From CAYZJD01 sp964478455 (lineage in GTDB: Bacteria; Acidobacteriota; Terriglobia; Bryobacterales; Bryobacteraceae), in the NCBI GenBank assembly GCA_964478455.1, contig CAYZJD010000277.1:1-6528 (forward strand): 6,528 nucleotides of DNA, in the 5' to 3' direction. Positions 1 to 6,528 of the stretch are shown piece after piece. Under the pieces are notes generated by a model, which was given only the letters and a program-made list of their open reading frames with translations, was not told where the DNA came from and ran no database searches. A program made the translations under genes and the position numbers. The stretch's first letter is position 1, and each line of letters opens with the position of its first letter.

Positions 1-2409
<2,409 letters not shown>

Positions 2410-2461
2410 ACCAACAATGAATCTTGTGGGAAAGGGTGCGAGGCGAGCCTCGAGGGCACGC

Positions 2462-3637
2462 TCACCACACTTTAGCAAAGTTTCTGCCCGGGAGCTGCCG
2501 CACCAGGCCGAGCATCTCCAGCTCGAAGAGCGCCGCGATCACCTCGGACGACGTAAACCCCTCCGCTTCCGACATCAAGTCGTCCAGGTGCTTGGGACTG
2601 TCCGGCTTCAGAATGGCCAGTAGCCGGCGCCCTGCTTCCCCGGAGGGTCCTAATGATAGGGATGCCTGTTCCTCTACGGAAGTTCCACCGTTCTCTATCC
2701 CTTTTTCCAGCAAGCGGTTACGGCCTTCGGCGATCAGCCGGCGGCGGTCTTCGGCGGGCAGAGCCGAAACAACATCGTTCCACTCCTGCACCAGGTGGGC
2801 CCCTTGCTTGATCAGAAGGTTCGGTCCCCAGCTCATCTTCGAGGTGATGTTGCCGGGCACGGCAAAGACCTCCCGCCCTTGCTCGACGGCGAGCCGGGCG
2901 GTAATCGCCGAGCCGCTGTACTGGGCCCCTTCCACCACCAGGACTCCGGCGCTCATGCCGCTGATGATGCGGTTCCGGATGGGGAAATTCTGCGGATAGG
3001 CGGGCGAACCCAGGGGAAACTCCGACAGCAGCAGTCCTTTTTCGGCGAGTTCGGCGGCGAGACGGCGGTTCTCCGATGGGTAGACCACGTCCACGCCGCA
3101 TCCGAGCACGGCAACCGTGTCTCCTCCAGTCGCCAGGGCACCCTTGTGCGCCGCGGTGTCGATGCCGCGGGCCATGCCGCTGGCGATCGTCAAACCCGCG
3201 CGCGCCAGGTCCGCCGCCAGGCGTTCCGTCGCCGCCATGCCATAAGGGGTCGGCCTGCGTGTGCCAACCACGCCGAGTATGACCGAGCCAAGGAGTTCCA
3301 ACCGTCCGCGGGCAAACAGCACCAGCGGTGGGTCGAAGATCTCGCGGAGCCGGGACGGATAGCGGGGGTCCGCCAGCGGCATCAGCATCGCCCCGACCGC
3401 GCCCATCTTCTCCTGCTGCTCGACAGCTTCGTCGAATGAGCAGCCGCTCGCGATGCTCTGCGCGGCCGTTCCTCCGGCCCCGGCCGCCTCCAGTTCAGAC
3501 CGCGACGCGCGGAAGACGGCTTGCGGGGTGCGAAAGCGCTCGATCAACTGCGTCGCTCCTCGGGCCCCGAGTCCAGGCACCAAGCGCAACGCCAGCCAGT
3601 GCAGTTCCTCTTCCCGGCTGATAACCGTGGCAGGCAT
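2462..3637 (-). CDS. dprA: DNA-processing protein DprA (Smf family)
   Basis: DprA binds incoming single-stranded DNA during natural transformation, protects it and loads RecA; it acts in the cytoplasm. The 391-residue protein has the three expected parts. Residues about 10-55 form a helix-hairpin-helix/SAM-like region (LRLVPGLGARGA). Residues about 85-290 are the Rossmann-like DprA core, with VVGTRRPTPYG at 123-133, ASGMARGIDTAAHKG at 152-166, LGCGVDVVYP at 178-187, the FPIRNRIISG segment at 218-227, YSGSAITA at 240-247 and VPGNI at 260-264. Residues about 335-391 form a winged-helix C-terminal domain (DLMSEAEGFTSSEV). Length and motif order match full-length DprA, and nothing is visibly missing. 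The ATG at 3637 has only a weak ribosome site. The gene sits 52 bases upstream of topA, an arrangement common in many bacterial phyla. DprA is widespread, so its presence alone does not prove competence. Confidence 0.97.
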   Translation of the reverse strand: MPATVISREEELHWLALRLVPGLGARGATQLIERFRTPQAVFRASRSELEAAGAGGTAAQSIASGCSFDEAVEQQEKMGAVGAMLMPLADPRYPSRLREIFDPPLVLFARGRLELLGSVILGVVGTRRPTPYGMAATERLAADLARAGLTIASGMARGIDTAAHKGALATGGDTVAVLGCGVDVVYPSENRRLAAELAEKGLLLSEFPLGSPAYPQNFPIRNRIISGMSAGVLVVEGAQYSGSAITARLAVEQGREVFAVPGNITSKMSWGPNLLIKQGAHLVQEWNDVVSALPAEDRRRLIAEGRNRLLEKGIENGGTSVEEQASLSLGPSGEAGRRLLAILKPDSPKHLDDLMSEAEGFTSSEVIAALFELEMLGLVRQLPGRNFAKVW

Positions 3638-3680
3638 GGATTAGCGGGCAAGTGCCCCTGCCAGGCCGCGGTGATGCTCG

Positions 3681-3768
3681 CCGCGACCGCTCACTAACGC
3701 TTGCAGTTCGGTGGAACTGATTGAAAGCACTGAACCGCGACCGTCAGGGAGCGGTCTTGCAGCAGTTC
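3681..3768. repeat. Composite intergenic repeat with direct and inverted symmetry
   Basis: The gap between dprA and the barrel gene holds several overlapping repeats. CCGCGACCG occurs at 3681-3689 and 3735-3743. CTTGCAG occurs at 3700-3706 and 3756-3762, each followed by TTC or CAGTTC. Together these suggest two diverged tandem units with a 54-56 base period. In addition, 3685-3712 and 3729-3756 are inverted copies matching at 22 of 28 positions, with perfect outer ends GACCGCTC / GAGCGGTC and a 16-base loop. A nested perfect hairpin CAGTTC-GGTG-GAACTG sits at 3704-3719. The symmetry is seen directly by hand alignment. A REP-like or small non-autonomous palindromic element is an inference; I recall similar GC-rich motifs between genes in Solibacter-like genomes but cannot verify that here. 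Confidence 0.6.
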
Positions 3769-3770
3769 TG

Positions 3771-3809
3771 CCGCGGACCCCCAAGTGAGATGGTGTCCAC
3801 TGACCGCGG
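3771..3809 (-). terminator. Possible hairpin terminator downstream of the barrel gene
   Basis: CCGCGG at 3771-3776 can pair with CCGCGG at 3804-3809, and inside it AGTG (3784-3787) with CACT (3798-3801), leaving an unequal internal loop. It starts about 32 bases after the stop codon of the minus-strand barrel gene, where a terminator is expected. No run of U follows on the minus strand, so an intrinsic terminator is only weakly supported. It could instead belong to the adjacent repeat. Confidence 0.3.
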
Positions 3810-3841
3810 GGACTCTCAGTCTATTTGGCTAGCCTCCGCAT

Positions 3842-4492
3842 TCATTTCCCGAAGCGGGCAATAGTGAAATTCAAGAGCAACTCCACCTGGTCCGCACGTG
3901 TGCGCACGTTTGCGGACCACGGATCCTCGGACCAGCGCGTGTAGCGAACGCTTGGTGCAAACGAAAGTCTTCGCCATTGCACCTCCATTCCCGCGCCGCC
4001 GCTGACCCCGGAATGAGATGGGTTGGAGAGATTCAGGTTGCCGGTGGCGCGGAACGAGGGCCCACCCTCAAGAAACGGCCTTGCCCAGCCCAGCGCGAAT
4101 CTATACTTGGCCAGCACTGGGAACTGCCACGTGACCACCGTCGCAGGCGCAAAACCAATCACCGCGCCATCCCGGAAGCTTGCAGACTGTTTGTAGTGGA
4201 GCGGCTTGTAAAGCGCATTTAGCACAACCGAAAGCCGCCGGGATATGTGGAACTCCACCGACGGGCCAACAACGTACCCGCCAGCATCGGACTCCACGAT
4301 GTCGGGGTTGAAATTAGGCGTCGGGATGTAGTGCGAGATGAAATCGCGGTTGGCATACCCACCGGCAACTACACCGAATGACACACGCTGAGCCGAGGCG
4401 TCAGGCGCGAGCAGGCTGAGGCCGATGATGGCGGCTGAGACACTGAGGACGTGTGAGTTGCGGCAAGCAACCGTGATGGTGTACACGAGCAT
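3842..4492 (-). CDS. Predicted outer-membrane beta-barrel protein
   Basis: This is a 216-residue protein of the small outer-membrane barrel type, with no specific function I can name. Residues about 13-34 form a signal peptide: a hydrophobic core (LSVSAAIIGLSLLAP) and a DASA|Q signal peptidase site after Ala34. The mature part alternates short amphipathic strands with glycine/asparagine/proline turns: VSFGVVAGGY (37-46), GGYVVGPSVEFHI (71-83), LSVVLNALYKPL (87-98), TVVTWQFPVLAKYRF (118-132), ARPFLEGGPSFRA (137-149), SGVSGGAGMEVQW (161-173), LSFAPSVRYTRW (176-187) and QVELLLNFTI (202-211). The pattern suggests about eight strands, as in OmpX/OmpW/OmpA-type barrels. It does not end in the common terminal phenylalanine. 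The ATG at 4492 lacks a clear Shine-Dalgarno, and a GTG two codons further in is possible. The gene stands alone and divergent from the gene at 4841. Its base composition looks somewhat less GC-rich than its neighbours. An Omp barrel is the best guess; the ligand or role is unknown. Confidence 0.8.
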   Translation of the reverse strand: MLVYTITVACRNSHVLSVSAAIIGLSLLAPDASAQRVSFGVVAGGYANRDFISHYIPTPNFNPDIVESDAGGYVVGPSVEFHISRRLSVVLNALYKPLHYKQSASFRDGAVIGFAPATVVTWQFPVLAKYRFALGWARPFLEGGPSFRATGNLNLSNPSHSGVSGGAGMEVQWRRLSFAPSVRYTRWSEDPWSANVRTRADQVELLLNFTIARFGK

Positions 4493-4533
4493 AAGCTGTC
4501 AGACCGGAGAAGACGCCCTCGATACGGAGAGGT

Positions 4534-4551
4534 GGACAGCCCGGGCTATCC
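4534..4551. promoter_or_regulatory. 18-base near-palindrome upstream of the barrel gene
   Basis: GGA-C-AGCCCGGGCT-A-TCC is symmetric at 16 of 18 positions, with a perfect 10-base core at 4538-4547. It lies 42-59 bases upstream of the barrel gene start on the minus strand, a position that would suit an operator or a leader hairpin. GC-rich palindromes arise by chance, so the role is only suggested. Confidence 0.3.
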
Positions 4552-4817
4552 GTGAGAGAGGAAGGCCCGCTCGCCCGCCGGCCTCCAAGAGGTCGCAGAT
4601 TTGCCGGACTCCGGGATCCACGAAGGGGACAACCTCGTTTGTATAGTGCAGCGAGGCCGGGATTCGTTACAGAGCGCCTGTGCGAAATTCGGGTAGATTC
4701 GTCACTCCGGGCCGTTGCGGCGGCGGGGCACGAGGCTGGCGCGGCGACGTAGTCCCGAGTCTCAGTTCATTTCGCCGTCTCAGCGGGCGGCGCGCCATAA
4801 GCCACAGGCTGCAGTCG

Positions 4818-4823
4818 TATAAT
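4818..4823 (+). promoter_or_regulatory. Consensus -10 box for the gene at 4841
   Basis: A perfect TATAAT stands out in GC-rich surroundings, 17 bases before the ATG at 4841. No good -35 hexamer is found at 16-18 bases upstream (around CCATAA, 4795-4800). If used, transcription would start near 4830, giving a leader of only about 10 bases. It would probably drive both the 4841 and 5504 genes. Confidence 0.5.
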
Positions 4824-4829
4824 CTGGGT

Positions 4830-4834
4830 GGAGG
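4830..4834 (+). promoter_or_regulatory. Shine-Dalgarno site for the gene at 4841
   Basis: GGAGG is followed by a 6-base spacer before the ATG at 4841. This is the clearest ribosome site in the window, and it decides the start over the in-frame ATGs at 4856 and 4859. Confidence 0.75.
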
Positions 4835-4840
4835 CGCAAG

Positions 4841-5497
4841 ATGATCCCCAAGAGGATGATGTTGTGGGCAGTCTGCGCCGTCCTGTGCCTTGGCGGGGAC
4901 AGGAAGACGCCTTCCGGGCATGCGTCCAACGACGCGGTTGAGCTTCGTGCCACACTTCACTGCGACAGGGACTCAGTGAACAAGCTGTTGGGCTCCGATC
5001 TCGGCGGTTATGTCGTCGTGGTGGACCTCAAGGTGACGCCCAAGGGCGGCAGGCCGCTGGTGGTCTCGCGCGACGATTTTCTGCTGCATTCGTACAAGGA
5101 CGGGCAGCGGTCGCGCCCGTTCGCTCCCTCGCAGATCGCCGGCCGCGGCGCGCTGGTGGTTTCGATCACGGGCTCGAGCCGGGGCATGATGGTGGAGGAC
5201 CGCGGGCCGGTGTGGGGCGGCTATCCCGGCACGCGGCCCCAGAGGATCGGCGGCGAAGGCACAAGCATGGGCAACACGTCGGAAGGCTCGGCCCAGGCCA
5301 CGGTGGCCGCGAGCGGCAAGGACAAGGACGATCCCCTGCTCGCGGCCCTGAAAGAGAAGGTTCTGCCCGAGAAGGAAACCAGCGAGCCGGTCGGCGGATT
5401 GCTCTACTTCTTGATGGAAGGCAAGCACAAAGCCAAACAGCTCGAGCTGCAATACACCGGCCCCGCGGGCAAACTCTTGATTCAGTTTCCTCACTGA
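4841..5497 (+). CDS. Hypothetical exported protein
   Basis: I do not recognise this 218-residue protein. Its N-terminus (MIPKRMMLWAVCAVLCLGG) has two basic residues followed by a short hydrophobic stretch, residues 7-19, consistent with a Sec signal or membrane anchor. Cys12 and Cys16 do not sit in a good lipobox. Residues about 31-110 look like a beta-sandwich: GYVVVVDLKVTPKGGRPLVV (56-75), then SRDDFLLHSYKDGQR (76-90), a pattern seen in Ig-like accessory domains such as DUF4352. Residues about 111-165 are Gly/Ser-rich and low in complexity. The C-terminus returns to strand-like sequence (GGLLYFLMEGKHKAKQLELQ, 185-204, then TGPAGKLLIQF). The ATG at 4841 is supported by GGAGG six bases upstream and a TATAAT box before that. 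The stop lies 6 bases before the PLP-enzyme gene, so the two are probably co-transcribed. The coding call is firm; the fold is a guess and the function unknown. Confidence 0.8.
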   Translation: MIPKRMMLWAVCAVLCLGGDRKTPSGHASNDAVELRATLHCDRDSVNKLLGSDLGGYVVVVDLKVTPKGGRPLVVSRDDFLLHSYKDGQRSRPFAPSQIAGRGALVVSITGSSRGMMVEDRGPVWGGYPGTRPQRIGGEGTSMGNTSEGSAQATVAASGKDKDDPLLAALKEKVLPEKETSEPVGGLLYFLMEGKHKAKQLELQYTGPAGKLLIQFPH

Positions 5498-5503
5498 GTG
5501 CAA

Positions 5504-6528
5504 ATGAACATCTCCGAACTCGACACCCCGGCTCTTCTTGTCGATCTCGACGTCATGGAGCGCAACCTCCGGCGGGCGGCGGACTACGCGGCGAAGCACA
5601 AACTGCGCTTGCGCCCGCACACCAAGACCCACAAGATCCCCGCCCTCGGGCGCCGGCAACTGGAGCTGGGGGCCGCCGGGCTGACCGTGGCCAAGGTCGG
5701 CGAGGCCGAAGTGATGATGGCGGCCGAGCCGCCCGACCTGCTGGTGGCGTATCCGGTCATCGGAGCCGGCAAGCTGCGGCGCCTGATGGAGGTGGCGCGG
5801 AGGACGCGGGTGACGGTGGCGCTCGACAGCGAATACGCGGCGCGCGAACTTTCCGGAGCAGCCGGGCAGGCGGGAATCGAGGTCGGCGTGCTGGCCGAGA
5901 CGGACGCCGGCTTCGGCCGCGTCGGCGTGGACATGGGAGACCAACTGGTTGAGCTGATCCGCGTCATCCGGCGTTTGCCGCGCCTGCGGTACGAAGGCAT
6001 CGCCTTCTATCCAGGCCACATCCGCAAACTGGACGGCGAAGACGACCCGGAGTTCGTGCGCATCGGCAGGACGCTGCGGCAGACGCTCGACCGGCTGAAC
6101 CGCGAGGGGATGGAGCCGCGTATTGTGAGCGGCGGCTCTACTCCGAGCTTGTGGCACTCTCACGAGCTCGAGGGGATGAACGAGATCCGTCCGGGGACGT
6201 ACGTCTTCAATGACCTCAACACCGTCGTGTCAAAGGCCTGTGCGCTCGAGGACTGCGCGGCCTCGGTGCTGGTGACGGTGGTTTCCACGGCGCGCCCCGG
6301 CCAGATCATCATCGACGGCGGCTCGAAGACGTTCTCCTCCGACGGGCTGATCGGAGGGAGCGGCGGCTTCGGGCGGCTGGTGGAGGACCCGCGGGCGGTG
6401 TTCCACAAGATGAACGAAGAACACGGCTACGTGGACATCCGGGCCTGCGAGCGGAAGTTCGCTAACGGCGACAGGCTCCGGGTGATTCCCAACCACATCT
6501 GCGTGGCGGTGAACCTCCACGAGCGGAT
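5504..6528 (+). CDS. D-threonine aldolase / D-serine dehydratase family PLP enzyme, 3' end outside the window
   Basis: This belongs to the fold-type III (alanine racemase-like) PLP enzymes that act on D-amino acids: D-threonine aldolase gives glycine and acetaldehyde, and D-serine dehydratase gives pyruvate and ammonia. The N-terminus ISELDTPALLVDLDVMERN and the motif RPHTKTHK place the PLP lysine at Lys41. FYPGHI (168-173), the phosphate-binding SGGSTPS (209-215), EIRPGTYVFND (227-237) and IDGGSKTFSSD (270-280) follow in family order. PNHICVAVN near the end supplies His331 and Cys333, the likely metal ligands. There are 341 codons and no stop; the family is usually about 350-380 residues, so only a short tail is missing. 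The ATG at 5504 is 6 bases after the previous stop; TGAG at 5495-5498 is a weak ribosome site, and an in-frame GTG at 5498 is an alternative. The protein lacks a signal peptide and should be cytoplasmic. Family assignment is firm; the choice between aldolase and dehydratase is open. Confidence 0.93.
   Translation, partial: MNISELDTPALLVDLDVMERNLRRAADYAAKHKLRLRPHTKTHKIPALGRRQLELGAAGLTVAKVGEAEVMMAAEPPDLLVAYPVIGAGKLRRLMEVARRTRVTVALDSEYAARELSGAAGQAGIEVGVLAETDAGFGRVGVDMGDQLVELIRVIRRLPRLRYEGIAFYPGHIRKLDGEDDPEFVRIGRTLRQTLDRLNREGMEPRIVSGGSTPSLWHSHELEGMNEIRPGTYVFNDLNTVVSKACALEDCAASVLVTVVSTARPGQIIIDGGSKTFSSDGLIGGSGGFGRLVEDPRAVFHKMNEEHGYVDIRACERKFANGDRLRVIPNHICVAVNLHER

Larger units (their letters stand above)
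4493..4840. other. Divergent intergenic region
   Basis: These 348 bases separate two divergent genes and should hold both promoters. I see no convincing gene: the short open frames crossing it lack ribosome sites and recognisable protein features. Structures seen are a near-palindrome at 4534-4551, a bulged hairpin at 4663-4686 (TTCG..ACAG-AGCGC-CTGT.CGAA), a 9-of-10 direct repeat GATTCGTTAC / GATTCGTCAC (4661-4670 and 4696-4705), and the TATAAT box at 4818. I found no convincing promoter for the minus-strand gene. Confidence 0.7.

Noticed and set aside
3784..3803. A stretch around GAGATGGTGTCCAC resembling an insertion-sequence end
   Set aside because: There is no partner inverted end, no transposase remnant and no target duplication nearby; the similarity is only an impression.
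3638..3841. CRISPR array or tRNA in the repeat-bearing gap
   Set aside because: Only two diverged repeat units occur, with no regular spacers, and no cloverleaf or TTC-loop pattern fits.
4425..4960. Several 60-97 codon frames in the divergent intergenic region, both strands
   Set aside because: They lack ribosome sites, have Arg/Pro-rich content and overlap the starts of the supported genes.
5212..5952. A 246-codon plus-strand frame overlapping the unknown protein and the PLP enzyme
   Set aside because: It is a frame-shifted reading across two supported genes, with Arg/Gly-rich low-complexity sequence and no ribosome site of note.
4973..6163. A 396-codon minus-strand frame opposite the two right-hand genes
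   Set aside because: It spans two plus-strand genes with good motifs or ribosome signals and is rich in His, Arg, Ala and Gln, as expected for an antisense shadow.

Overview
The window looks like chromosomal DNA from a GC-rich, Gram-negative-type bacterium. It holds five genes: two on the minus strand on the left (dprA, then topA), one lone minus-strand gene in the middle, and two plus-strand genes on the right. The protein style (a predicted outer-membrane barrel, a GC-rich housekeeping pair, an unknown exported protein) and the intergenic repeat vocabulary based on CCGCGACCG and GGGAGCGGTC remind me of Acidobacteriota of the Bryobacterales/Solibacter type. That placement is recollection and inference, because there is no rRNA or marker comparison here.

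Left part (1-3637, minus strand): dprA (3637-2462) is followed 52 bases later by topA (2409 to beyond position 1). This is the familiar dprA-topA arrangement and probably one transcript. DprA loads RecA onto incoming single-stranded DNA. TopA relaxes negative supercoils and carries at least five C-terminal zinc ribbons. TopA has 803 codons in the window and its 3' end lies outside.

Middle (3638-4840): a 204-base gap holds a complex repeat (3681-3768) with both direct and inverted symmetry, followed by a possible hairpin terminator. Next comes a minus-strand gene for a small outer-membrane beta-barrel protein with a signal peptide (4492-3842). A 348-base divergent intergenic region follows. 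It holds a near-palindrome close to the barrel gene, and a consensus TATAAT box and Shine-Dalgarno sequence directly in front of the next gene.

Right part (4841-6528, plus strand): a 218-residue protein of unknown function with an N-terminal hydrophobic segment is followed after only 6 bases by a PLP enzyme of the D-threonine aldolase / D-serine dehydratase family. The enzyme runs off the right edge after 341 codons. The two are probably co-transcribed, but nothing in the sequence shows how their functions connect.

I see no convincing undescribed system. The items most worth a second look are the intergenic repeat, the unusually tight promoter/RBS arrangement at 4818-4841, the His-x-Cys metal pair in the PLP enzyme, and the pairing of that enzyme with the unknown protein. 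Long open frames antisense to topA and to the right-hand genes are shadows of GC-rich coding sequence.
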